DNA from: an uncultured Alphaproteobacteria bacterium | Lineage (GTDB): Bacteria > Pseudomonadota > Alphaproteobacteria > Micavibrionales > Micavibrionaceae | NCBI GenBank assembly: GCA_946481105.1 | Contig: CAMLMM010000019.1 | Span: 1 to 29,421 of the forward strand | DNA length: 29,421 bases | Direction of reading: 5' to 3' | Shown here: piece by piece, positions 17,450-24,185 of the stretch | Numbering within the stretch: position 1 is the first letter of the stretch | Layout of the letters: each line of letters begins with the position of its first letter | Translations under genes and position numbers: made by a program | The notes under the pieces: model-generated | What the model saw: only the letters and a program-made list of their open reading frames with translations | The model's database searches: none | What the model was told of the DNA's origin: nothing

Positions 17450-17608
17450 ATGTCCCTCACAACCATTCTTATTATTGTCCTGATACTTATTCTGATCGGT
17501 GCCCTGCCGACATGGCCGCACAGTAAAAACTGGGGCTATTACCCAAGTGGTGGCCTTGGGACGATCCTGCTGATTATCATCATCCTGATGTTGATGGGGC
17601 GTATCTAA
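17450..17608 (+). CDS. DUF3309 family small membrane protein
   Basis: A 52-residue protein with two hydrophobic segments (about 3-19 and 35-50) joined by the family signature ALPTWPHSKNWGYYPSGGLG and ending in GRI. This is the whole of DUF3309, a family of mini membrane proteins with no known biochemical role. The open frame reaches much further upstream, but the family starts at MSLTT; AGAAAG sits eight bases before this ATG, while the ATG two codons earlier (17444) is too close to it. It diverges from the P-type ATPase. The stop is eight bases from the stop of the convergent small gene, and both stops lie in a short inverted repeat. Confidence 0.85.
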   Translation: MSLTTILIIVLILILIGALPTWPHSKNWGYYPSGGLGTILLIIIILMLMGRI

Positions 17609-17622
17609 ACTAATGTTTAGTT
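17608..17622. repeat. short inverted repeat spanning two convergent stop codons
   Basis: AACTAA (17608-17613), TGT, TTAGTT (17617-17622). The last base of the DUF3309 stop and the stop of the convergent gene fall in the two arms. The six-pair AT-rich stem is too weak to be a clear terminator. Confidence 0.35.
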
Positions 17623-17910
17623 GGCCTTCTTATAACAATCGCCTTGTTCAATGGTCGAGAGTTTGCGGCGGATATGCTCACCCTCTTTTACTTTTACCAG
17701 ACCGCTGCCGCCGACTTTCTCGGCACGGATAATCACGAACTCATAAAATTCGCCGACATGGGTGACTTCCGCCGTGACCATCTGGTCACCCTGCTTCATC
17801 GGCTTGCCACGCGGACGGTTGGGGGCTGCCCATATAGGTTCTTTCCACCGGACGAGATCGCCCTCGGCAGGATTGGAACATTTGACCCAGTTTTCTGATT
17901 CTTTCGCCAT
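17617..17910 (-). CDS. small conserved-looking hypothetical protein
   Basis: A 97-residue soluble protein without signal peptide or membrane segment. The middle (about residues 14-80) alternates charged and beta-prone stretches, including GDLVRWKEPIWA and GEFYEFVIIRAEKVG, which looks like a small beta-barrel or SH3-like fold, but I cannot name a family. Two cysteines (11 and 92) are near the ends. The ATG has AGAAGAA upstream. It starts 19 bases after the 3' end of tRNA-Gly on the same strand, so the tRNA and this gene probably share one transcript. Confidence 0.7.
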   Translation of the reverse strand: MAKESENWVKCSNPAEGDLVRWKEPIWAAPNRPRGKPMKQGDQMVTAEVTHVGEFYEFVIIRAEKVGGSGLVKVKEGEHIRRKLSTIEQGDCYKKAN

Positions 17911-17929
17911 AATTTTCTTCTGATGGTAA

Positions 17930-18003
17930 TGGAGCGGGTGAAGGGAATCGAACCCTCATAGCCAGCTTGGAAGGCTGGAGCTTTACCACTAAGCTACACC
18001 CGC
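17930..18003 (-). tRNA. tRNA-Gly (anticodon TCC)
   Basis: On the minus strand the 5' acceptor arm GCGGGTG pairs with CACCCGC near the 3' end, followed by discriminator T and an encoded CCA. The D arm contains TAGCTTAGTGGTAAAGC, the anticodon stem is CCAGC/GCTGG around loop CTTCCAA (anticodon TCC, complement of 17969-17971), and the T loop contains GGTTCGATTCC. The 74 bases include CCA. It reads GGA and, by wobble, GGG codons. Confidence 0.96.
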
Positions 18004-18016
18004 GCTCTGGGGGTCT

Positions 18017-18045
18017 TTTTAACCTGATTGCCTGCCATAATGCAA
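18017..18045 (-). promoter_or_regulatory. candidate promoter for tRNA-Gly
   Basis: On the minus strand, TTGCAT (complement of 18040-18045) and TTAAAA (complement of 18017-18022) are exactly 17 bases apart and end 13 bases before the tRNA 5' end. A GC-rich discriminator follows, as is common for stable RNA promoters. Confidence 0.45.
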
Positions 18046-18125
18046 GCCCTCCCCCATAAAAACCTTCCCGTGGGCTGCGAAATGCGCTAAAACCCACCCA
18101 TTCAAAGAATAAAGAGGAAAATACA

Positions 18126-19805
18126 ATGGCCGGATACCAATATGTCTATGTAATGAATGGCGTGAGCAAAACCTATCCCGGCGGGAAAACGGTTTTGAAC
18201 AATATTACGCTCAGCTTCCTTCCCGGCGTGAAAATTGGCGTTCTCGGCCCCAACGGCTCGGGTAAATCGAGCCTCCTCAAGGTCATGGCAGGCGTGGACA
18301 AGGAATTCGTCGGCGAAGCCTTTGCCGATAAAAATGCGCGCGTGGGTTACCTGCCGCAGGAACCACAGCTCGACCCAACCAAAAACGTGTTGGAAAACGT
18401 GATGATCGCCCTGAAACCGATCAGCGACATGGTCGCGCGTTACAACGCCATCGGGCTGGAGATGTGCGAAGAAGGTGCAGATTTCGACAAGCTGACCGAA
18501 GAAATGGGCGCGTTGCAGGAGAAAATCGAAGCCGTGGATGGCTGGGACCTCGAACGCCATGTCGAAATCGCGCTCGAAGCCCTGCGCTGTCCGCCGGGCG
18601 ATTCCCCTGTCGATAAATTATCGGGCGGGGAGAAACGCCGCGTGGCATTGTGCCGCTTGCTGCTGGAACGTCCTGACCTGCTGCTGCTTGACGAACCGAC
18701 CAACCATTTGGACGCTGAATCTGTCGCGTGGCTGCAACGCTTCCTGCTGGATTACAAAGGCACCGTCGTCATGGTCACCCACGACCGTTACTTCCTTGAT
18801 AATGTCACGGGCTGGATTCTCGAACTCGACCGCGGGTCGGGCATCCCGTATGAAGGCAATTATACCGCCTATCTCGAACAAAAACGCAAACGTCTGGAAC
18901 AGGAAGCCAAGTCCGAAGCCGGGCGTCAGAAAACTCTCGACCGCGAATTGGAATGGGTGCGCAAAGGCGTCGAAGCCCGCCGCAAAAAATCCAAGGCGCG
19001 TATCGCTGCTTACGAACAGATGCTGCTCGAGAGCGAAAAAGAAACCGTACAGCGTTCCCAGATCGTTATTCCTGCCCCGCCGCGTCTGGGCAATCTGGTT
19101 GTCGAAGCCAATAATATCTCGAAAGGTTTTGGTGACCGCCTGCTGATCGAAAACTTCACCTTCAAACTGCCACCAGGCGGTATTGTTGGGGTTATCGGGC
19201 CGAACGGGGCGGGTAAATCGACCCTGTTCAAGATGATTACCGGGCTGGAAAAACCGGATAGCGGCGATTTCCGTGTCGGCGATACCGTGAAACTCGGCTA
19301 TGTCGACCAGAGCCGTGATGCATTGGATGACAACAAAACCATCTGGGAAGAAATCTCCGGCGGCAACGACATCCTGAAACTCGGCAAGATCGAAATGCCA
19401 TCCCGCGCCTATGTCGGGTCGTTCAATTTTAAAGGCACTGACCAGCAGAAGAAAATGTCGCAGCTCTCGGGCGGGGAACGCAACCGCGTCCACCTGGCCA
19501 AGATGCTGAAACAGGAAGCCAACGTCCTGCTGCTTGACGAACCGACAAACGACCTCGACACCGAAACCTTGTCGGCACTCGAAGAAGCGCTCGAGAATTT
19601 CCCCGGCTGTGCCGTGGTCATCTCGCACGACCGCTGGTTCCTCGATCGCTTAGCGACCCACATCATCGCGTTTGAAGGCGACTCGCAGGTTGTCTATTTT
19701 GAAGGTAACTATGAAGACTACGAAGCCGATCGTAAACGCCGTCTGGGCATCGACGCCGACACCCCGCACCGGATAAAATACCGCCCGCTGACGAAAGTAG
19801 CATAA
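18126..19805 (+). CDS. ettA: energy-dependent translational throttle protein EttA (ABC-F)
   Basis: A soluble 559-residue protein with two ABC ATPase domains and no membrane segments, matching EttA in length. EttA binds the ribosomal E site and gates entry into elongation according to the ATP/ADP ratio. Domain 1 has Walker A GPNGSGKS at 41-48, signature LSGGEKRR near 165 and LLLLDEPTNHLD near 185. The charged interdomain linker (about 245-310) holds many Arg/Lys/Glu as expected. Domain 2 has GPNGAGKST near 358, LSGGERNR near 447 and VLLLDEPTNDLD near 467. The ATG has AGAGGAAAA upstream. It is monocistronic: divergent from tRNA-Gly and closed by a strong terminator. Other ABC-F members are possible, but the ends match EttA best. 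Confidence 0.93.
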   Translation: MAGYQYVYVMNGVSKTYPGGKTVLNNITLSFLPGVKIGVLGPNGSGKSSLLKVMAGVDKEFVGEAFADKNARVGYLPQEPQLDPTKNVLENVMIALKPISDMVARYNAIGLEMCEEGADFDKLTEEMGALQEKIEAVDGWDLERHVEIALEALRCPPGDSPVDKLSGGEKRRVALCRLLLERPDLLLLDEPTNHLDAESVAWLQRFLLDYKGTVVMVTHDRYFLDNVTGWILELDRGSGIPYEGNYTAYLEQKRKRLEQEAKSEAGRQKTLDRELEWVRKGVEARRKKSKARIAAYEQMLLESEKETVQRSQIVIPAPPRLGNLVVEANNISKGFGDRLLIENFTFKLPPGGIVGVIGPNGAGKSTLFKMITGLEKPDSGDFRVGDTVKLGYVDQSRDALDDNKTIWEEISGGNDILKLGKIEMPSRAYVGSFNFKGTDQQKKMSQLSGGERNRVHLAKMLKQEANVLLLDEPTNDLDTETLSALEEALENFPGCAVVISHDRWFLDRLATHIIAFEGDSQVVYFEGNYEDYEADRKRRLGIDADTPHRIKYRPLTKVA

Positions 19806-19812
19806 TCATTGG

Positions 19813-19839
19813 AAAACCCCGCGTTTCTGCGGGGTTTTT
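19813..19839 (+). terminator. intrinsic terminator of ettA
   Basis: AAAACCCCGC (19813-19822), loop GTTTCT, GCGGGGTTTT (19829-19838), then T. It starts seven bases after the ettA stop. The stem closely resembles the terminator behind the cytochrome c gene. Confidence 0.93.
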
Positions 19840-19911
19840 GCTGTTTAACGCCCTATTAAGGCTTTTGGAGTGTAATTCATACGGGGAAATTTCTTCTGCC
19901 GGAGTCATCAT

Positions 19912-21060
19912 ATGTCTGAACCTAACCCGCCCGAAGCAGGGTCCGACGTGACGCGTGCCGTCACGGTCACACGCAAACCACCTGTCCAGCAAATCGCCTA
20001 TCACGGTGATGTCGGTGATATTATCGGCCTGCATATCATCAATTTGCTGCTGAATATCTGTACGCTCGGGATTTATTCCTTCTGGGGCAAGACACGTATC
20101 CGCCGTTACATGACGTCCCATCTGGCGCTCGCTAAAGACCGGTTTGAATATACCGGGACGGGCATGGAATTATTTCTCGGCTGGCTGAAAGCCCTGCTGA
20201 TTTTTATTCCCCTGATTATTCTGATCAGTATTCCGGTCGTAAACCTGTTTATCTATCCTGTTTTCTTCGGGGTTATTGCCGTGGCGATTTACCTGGCCAT
20301 GCGGTACCGCCTGTCCCGTACCCGCTGGCGCGGCGTGAGTTTCGCCCTGCGCGGCTCCGCCTGGGCATATCTCTGGATATCGGTAAAACGCACCCTGGTG
20401 AATATTTTCACGCTGGGACTGAAAATTCCGAAATCCGATATTATCAAATGGTCGTACCTGGCCAACCACATCAAATATGGTGAAACAAGTTGCACCTATG
20501 AGGGGTCGCATAAGCATTTATTCGGTGTCCACGTCAAAACCGTCCTGATTGCCATTGGATTGTTTGCCCTGTATGGCGTTTGGGTGGCATTACATATCGG
20601 CGACATAAATTCTTTCGACTACTTTGAAGACGGCATGAACGATCCTGACCTGACTGCGGATCAACAGGTTGCAAAAAGCCTTCAGTTCGCCGGTCTTCTC
20701 ATGAAAATTTTCATGCCTATATATGCCGTAATCTTCGGCGCGGTGATTGTACGCCTGTGGTACCATGCTGAATTGTGGAAAGAACAATTTCGCGGCCTGC
20801 GTCTCGGGAACCTGGAATTCCGCCTGGATGTCACCGCTCCCGCCATGCTCAAAATGTACGCCCTGAATATGGTGATTATTATTTTCACGCTGGGACTGGG
20901 GAAACCCATAACGACGCATTTAATGATACGTTTCTTTACGGACCGCCTGAAAATCCGCGGCGATGTCGACGCCCTGATTGTTGACCAAAACCGTGATGTG
21001 GTCAAATCCGGCGTTGCTGACGCGCTGGCCGCCGATGTGGGCTTTGACCTGGGGATGTAG
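19912..21060 (+). CDS. YjgN/DUF898 family multi-pass membrane protein
   Basis: A 382-residue inner-membrane protein with several hydrophobic segments (about 38-58, 88-112, 113-131, 200-220, 252-275 and 300-325). The family signature NICTLGIYSFWGKTRIRRYM is at about 48-67, and related NIFTLGLKIPKSD and IIFTLGLGKPITTH motifs recur later, showing the internal repeat typical of DUF898. The function is unknown. The ATG has GGAG seven bases upstream. The M48 peptidase gene begins five bases after its stop, so the two are almost certainly co-translated; this pairing recurs in proteobacteria and suggests that the peptidase works with or on this membrane protein. Confidence 0.88.
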   Translation: MSEPNPPEAGSDVTRAVTVTRKPPVQQIAYHGDVGDIIGLHIINLLLNICTLGIYSFWGKTRIRRYMTSHLALAKDRFEYTGTGMELFLGWLKALLIFIPLIILISIPVVNLFIYPVFFGVIAVAIYLAMRYRLSRTRWRGVSFALRGSAWAYLWISVKRTLVNIFTLGLKIPKSDIIKWSYLANHIKYGETSCTYEGSHKHLFGVHVKTVLIAIGLFALYGVWVALHIGDINSFDYFEDGMNDPDLTADQQVAKSLQFAGLLMKIFMPIYAVIFGAVIVRLWYHAELWKEQFRGLRLGNLEFRLDVTAPAMLKMYALNMVIIIFTLGLGKPITTHLMIRFFTDRLKIRGDVDALIVDQNRDVVKSGVADALAADVGFDLGM

Positions 21061-21065
21061 GGGAC

Positions 21066-22187
21066 ATGAATCTTAATGCCCGGTACACAGATGGTCAGAC
21101 ATCGGAAGTAAGGCTCGTAAGCCTTAATCCGACCCCGCGGGCGCTTATGCTTTATCTTGCGGGCGACCTGGACCCTTTCGATGTCTGGCATTACGAAGAT
21201 ATGCGCGTTACACAGGACTGGAGCGACCTGATGGGCGGCGTTATCGGGCATAAAACGAAATCGGGCGCCGCGCTATCGTTTGAAGATAAAACCGTCTTCC
21301 AACATCTGCAGGCTAAGTTGTCATCAAAAGACAAGGCAACATACCGCATTCCAGTGACGGTGCTTTCCCTGGTATTTTTCTTTCTTGCCTCCAGTTTGAT
21401 GATCGGGATTGGCCTGCCTATGTACGGACAACTCGCTGGCGAATTTATCGGTCTCGTCCCTGACAGCGTGGAGCGCAAGATCGGAGATATGCAGATAGAG
21501 ATAATCAGCGAGGAGTGGCTTGCCTGTTCTGATCCGGCCGCCGAGAAGGCACTGCAAAAAATAACCGACCATCTTGTTGCCAACAGCAACATGCCCAAAC
21601 GTGACGTGAAATTGCATCTTTTCAAAACCCCTGTTTCCAATGCCTTCGCGCTGCCCGGCGATAACATGGCTTTGCTGACAGGTTTTCTGGCTGAGGCCGA
21701 TAATGAAAACGAACTGGCCGGGGTTCTGGCCCACGAATTGGGGCATATTGATAATCATGACGCCTTGCGCATCACGTTGCAGACACAAGGATACAGCCTT
21801 ATTACGTCCCTGATGACGGGTTCAGGCTCGGCCTATAGCGGTGTGGGCCAGATTGCAACGCTGGCCCATACGCTGCATTACAGCCGCGAAAGGGAGCAGG
21901 CTGCGGATGATTACGCCGTTCGCATACTTAGGAGAGCCGGCTATTCATCCCAAGGTTTGGCTAGTTTTCTGGGCAAGATGATGGGTGGCAAGGATTCGGT
22001 TGTGATCGAAGCGATCGAGAAGAATCTGTCATTCCTGTCAACGCACCCGGCCACCGGAGATCGTATTCGCAAACTTGAAGACGAAAAAAAATCCTATAAA
22101 GGCATTTTGACCAAGTTGGAACTGCGGGCCATAAAAAACGCCTGCCGCCAGAATGACCCGACCGCAGACGCTGAAATTAATTTATAA
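21066..22187 (+). CDS. M48 family zinc metallopeptidase, membrane-anchored
   Basis: A 373-residue protease. Residues 1-95 form a soluble N-terminal domain, residues 97-117 a membrane segment, and the rest an M48 domain in the periplasm. The zinc motif HELGH is at 223-227 and the third ligand is Glu277 in EREQAADDYA. A downstream STHPATGDR motif, typical of M48 peptidases, is near residue 322. The family includes HtpX, BepA and YcaL, which act in membrane or outer-membrane protein quality control; this one resembles the group found beside DUF898 genes. The start is five bases after the DUF898 stop with a G-rich tract overlapping that stop. It ends six bases from the convergent His/Cys-rich gene. 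Confidence 0.9.
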   Translation: MNLNARYTDGQTSEVRLVSLNPTPRALMLYLAGDLDPFDVWHYEDMRVTQDWSDLMGGVIGHKTKSGAALSFEDKTVFQHLQAKLSSKDKATYRIPVTVLSLVFFFLASSLMIGIGLPMYGQLAGEFIGLVPDSVERKIGDMQIEIISEEWLACSDPAAEKALQKITDHLVANSNMPKRDVKLHLFKTPVSNAFALPGDNMALLTGFLAEADNENELAGVLAHELGHIDNHDALRITLQTQGYSLITSLMTGSGSAYSGVGQIATLAHTLHYSREREQAADDYAVRILRRAGYSSQGLASFLGKMMGGKDSVVIEAIEKNLSFLSTHPATGDRIRKLEDEKKSYKGILTKLELRAIKNACRQNDPTADAEINL

Positions 22188-22193
22188 CTCAAT

Positions 22194-22499
22194 TTAATGC
22201 GAACAGCCGCAGCCACCGCCGCCGCATCCGCCTTCTTTCTTGTCATCTTCCTGTTTATGATCGTGATCATGGTCATGATGGTGATGACCGTGGCCGCCAC
22301 AGCACCCGCCACCGTGTGAATGAACATGGCCGGCAATTTCACCCAGCGGATCGGTTTCGACCAGCATCCCAACTTCTTCAAATACAGCAGCATTTTCAGC
22401 CATCTGCTCTTTTAAAGGGGGATTCTGTTCACCAATGGTACGGAAGAAGCTGGCGGCATCACGCAGAAGCTGCGCAGCGAGTTGGTTATGTGTTGGCAT
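22194..22499 (-). CDS. small protein with His/Cys-rich metal-binding tail
   Basis: A 101-residue cytosolic protein in two parts. Residues 1-56 form an ordered helical domain (NQLAAQLLRDAASFF, then KEQMAENAAVFEEVG, then DPLGEI) that looks conserved. Residues 57-101 are low complexity with 12 histidines (including HHHHDHDHDHDH at 72-81), five cysteines and many glycines, ending CGCSH. Such tails bind Ni, Zn, Cu or Co in chaperones and storage proteins. I cannot name the N-terminal family. The gene starts 21 bases after pheA on the same strand, with AAGGA about 12 bases before the ATG, so it may be co-transcribed with pheA. No nickel enzyme or metal transporter gene is adjacent. Confidence 0.78.
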   Translation of the reverse strand: MPTHNQLAAQLLRDAASFFRTIGEQNPPLKEQMAENAAVFEEVGMLVETDPLGEIAGHVHSHGGGCCGGHGHHHHDHDHDHKQEDDKKEGGCGGGGCGCSH

Positions 22500-22520
22500 G
22501 ATTAGGTGTGTCCTTTCTGG

Positions 22521-23375
22521 TTAAACTAGATTTCTGAAATTATGCGCGGGGTAACTTCCCATGACCTTGACGTCTTTGGCAAAGAAGGCAAGCTCTTCCA
22601 AGGCCAGCCCTACATTCCTGTCGTCAACTGACCCCAGCACCTCGGCATAAAAACGCGCCACGCTGAATTGTGGGTCAATATAGCTTTCCAGTTTGGTCAT
22701 CTGCACCCCATTGGTCGCAAAGCCTCCGAGTGCCTTATACAAAGCTGCCGGAATATTACGTACTTCAAAAAAGAAGCTCGTCAATACCGGGCCACCCGAT
22801 GATTTAGCCTTAATCATCTCACGTGATAAAATCAGAAAACGTGTGGTGTTGTTTTTGATATCCTGAATACCTTCTTTCAGAATATCCAGCCCGTAAAGTT
22901 CACCCGCAAGGCGCGAAGCTATAGCTGCCTGTGATTTATCATTGCGGCGCGCGACCTCTTCGGCGGCGCCTGCCGTGTCAGCGTGAATATGTGGTTTCAG
23001 CCCCAGTTCCTTTATTTCACGGCGGCATTGCGGCAAGGCATGCACATGCGAATGCACATCAGTCAAATCGTTGATCTTTGCGCCTTTCACCGCCAGCAGG
23101 CACATATTTATTGGCTGAAAATGTTCGCCAATAATGAAAATATTTTTTGTCGGCAATAAATGATGAACATCGGCAACCCGCCCTGCAATGGAATTATCGA
23201 CCGGTATCATCGCCAGGTCAGCTTGACTTAAATCAAGGGCATTAAAGGCATCTTCAAAGGTTTCACAGGGAATAGTCTCCATCTTCGGGAAAACGGCGCG
23301 GCAGGACATGTCGGAGAAAGCCCCATGAGCCCCTTGAAACGAAATTTTACCTGTCCGCTGGTCATTTTTCTGCAT
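22521..23375 (-). CDS. pheA: prephenate dehydratase
   Basis: Converts prephenate to phenylpyruvate in phenylalanine synthesis; cytoplasmic. The 284 residues show the stand-alone dehydratase layout: catalytic domain at about 8-190 starting ISFQGAHGAFS, with the NNTTRF motif near 180, followed by a C-terminal ACT domain (about 200-275) for phenylalanine feedback. In that domain the canonical GALV and ESRP read AALY and LESY, so phenylalanine sensing may differ somewhat. No chorismate mutase domain is fused. The ATG at 23375 is chosen over the TTG four codons upstream. It diverges from cytochrome c across 136 bases and is followed by the His/Cys-rich gene. Confidence 0.93.
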   Translation of the reverse strand: MQKNDQRTGKISFQGAHGAFSDMSCRAVFPKMETIPCETFEDAFNALDLSQADLAMIPVDNSIAGRVADVHHLLPTKNIFIIGEHFQPINMCLLAVKGAKINDLTDVHSHVHALPQCRREIKELGLKPHIHADTAGAAEEVARRNDKSQAAIASRLAGELYGLDILKEGIQDIKNNTTRFLILSREMIKAKSSGGPVLTSFFFEVRNIPAALYKALGGFATNGVQMTKLESYIDPQFSVARFYAEVLGSVDDRNVGLALEELAFFAKDVKVMGSYPAHNFRNLV

Positions 23376-23414
23376 GAGTTTTTCCAAAAACAGGCTTTTG
23401 CCTGCCCCAGTCTG

Positions 23415-23423
23415 TGCTATAGT
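23415..23423 (+). promoter_or_regulatory. candidate extended -10 promoter for cytochrome c
   Basis: TGC followed by TATAGT (23418-23423) forms an extended -10 element about 90 bases before the cytochrome c ATG. The -35 region (CTTTTG) is poor. Confidence 0.35.
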
Positions 23424-23511
23424 ACCGCCGTTTTATGCCGCCAGATATAAAGTATTGCGCGCGGATATAACAATAGAAATCTATGTTTTGCCCCTTCTTT
23501 GGAGGAAATTT

Positions 23512-24132
23512 ATGAATATTAAAGCAAATATGGCTATGGCTGCACTGGTTTCCGCCGGTATTATCGCCTGGGTCAGCGGGTTCGCAGCTGAGGTTGTTGT
23601 CGCGCCAAAACAGCTGAAAGAAGATGCGGTGAAAGTCGAAGTCGCTGCAACAACCGGGGCCGCTGGACCTGCCGCCGCTGCCGGACCGGAACCTGTATTG
23701 GAAATGATAGCAACCGCCGATGTTGAGCGCGGTAAATCCGTCGCCAAGGCTTGCGCGGCCTGTCACACATTTGATAACGGTGGCAAAAACGGTGTAGGTC
23801 CTAATCTCTTCGGTATTGTTGGCCGCAAAAAGGATTCTGTTGCCGGTTACGCTTATTCAGGTGCGCTGGTGAAACAAGGTGGTGATACCTGGACCTATGC
23901 CGAACTGGCAAAATTCCTCTGGAAACCAAAAGCCTATGCACCGGATACAAAGATGACTTATGCCGGTATTAAAAAACCGGAAGACCGTGCCGCTGTCATG
24001 GCGTATCTGCGCACTATAGCTGGCGCGCCACACGCGTTGCCAAGCGCTGCTGAGATCGAAGCCGAGAAAGCAGCTTTGGCCCCAGCTGCAGGGGCGGCAA
24101 CTCCTGCTCCGGCTACTACGGCTAAGCACTAA
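23512..24132 (+). CDS. membrane-anchored class I cytochrome c (c552/CycM-like)
   Basis: A 206-residue electron carrier. An uncleaved or signal-like hydrophobic segment at about 8-26 anchors it to the periplasmic face; an Ala/Pro-rich linker (about 44-62) leads to a class I cytochrome domain. Heme is attached at Cys81 and Cys84 with His85 as ligand (CAACH), and Met148 in DTKMTYAG is the distal ligand. A disordered Ala/Pro tail follows. Membrane cytochromes of this kind shuttle electrons from the bc1 complex to a terminal oxidase. The ATG at 23512 is favoured by GGAGG ending seven bases upstream; the open frame extends 46 codons further but without support. It diverges from pheA and ends at a strong terminator. 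Confidence 0.9.
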   Translation: MNIKANMAMAALVSAGIIAWVSGFAAEVVVAPKQLKEDAVKVEVAATTGAAGPAAAAGPEPVLEMIATADVERGKSVAKACAACHTFDNGGKNGVGPNLFGIVGRKKDSVAGYAYSGALVKQGGDTWTYAELAKFLWKPKAYAPDTKMTYAGIKKPEDRAAVMAYLRTIAGAPHALPSAAEIEAEKAALAPAAGAATPAPATTAKH

Positions 24133-24151
24133 TAATAAATACGAAGAACAA

Positions 24152-24178
24152 AAAACCCCGCTTACATAGCGGGGTTTT
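24152..24178. terminator. bidirectional intrinsic terminator
   Basis: AAAACCCCGC (24152-24161), 7-base loop, GCGGGGTTTT (24169-24178). It separates the convergent cytochrome c and UvrD-type helicase genes and can serve both. The arms match the ettA terminator exactly apart from the loop. Confidence 0.93.
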
Positions 24179-24185
24179 GCTTTGT

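Noticed and set aside
17786..18097. Minus-strand open frame of 103 codons spanning tRNA-Gly
   Set aside because: It runs through the complete tRNA gene and into the start of the next gene; translated tRNA sequences of this kind are a known false call.
18618..19628. Minus-strand open frame of 336 codons opposite ettA
   Set aside because: It is the antisense shadow of conserved ABC ATPase codons on the plus strand; no start signal and no recognisable domain.
22250..22290. Short-period GAT/CAT-rich DNA repeat that might be a microsatellite or regulatory repeat
   Set aside because: It is explained by the His-Asp codons of the metal-binding tail; it is noted there only as possible length variation.
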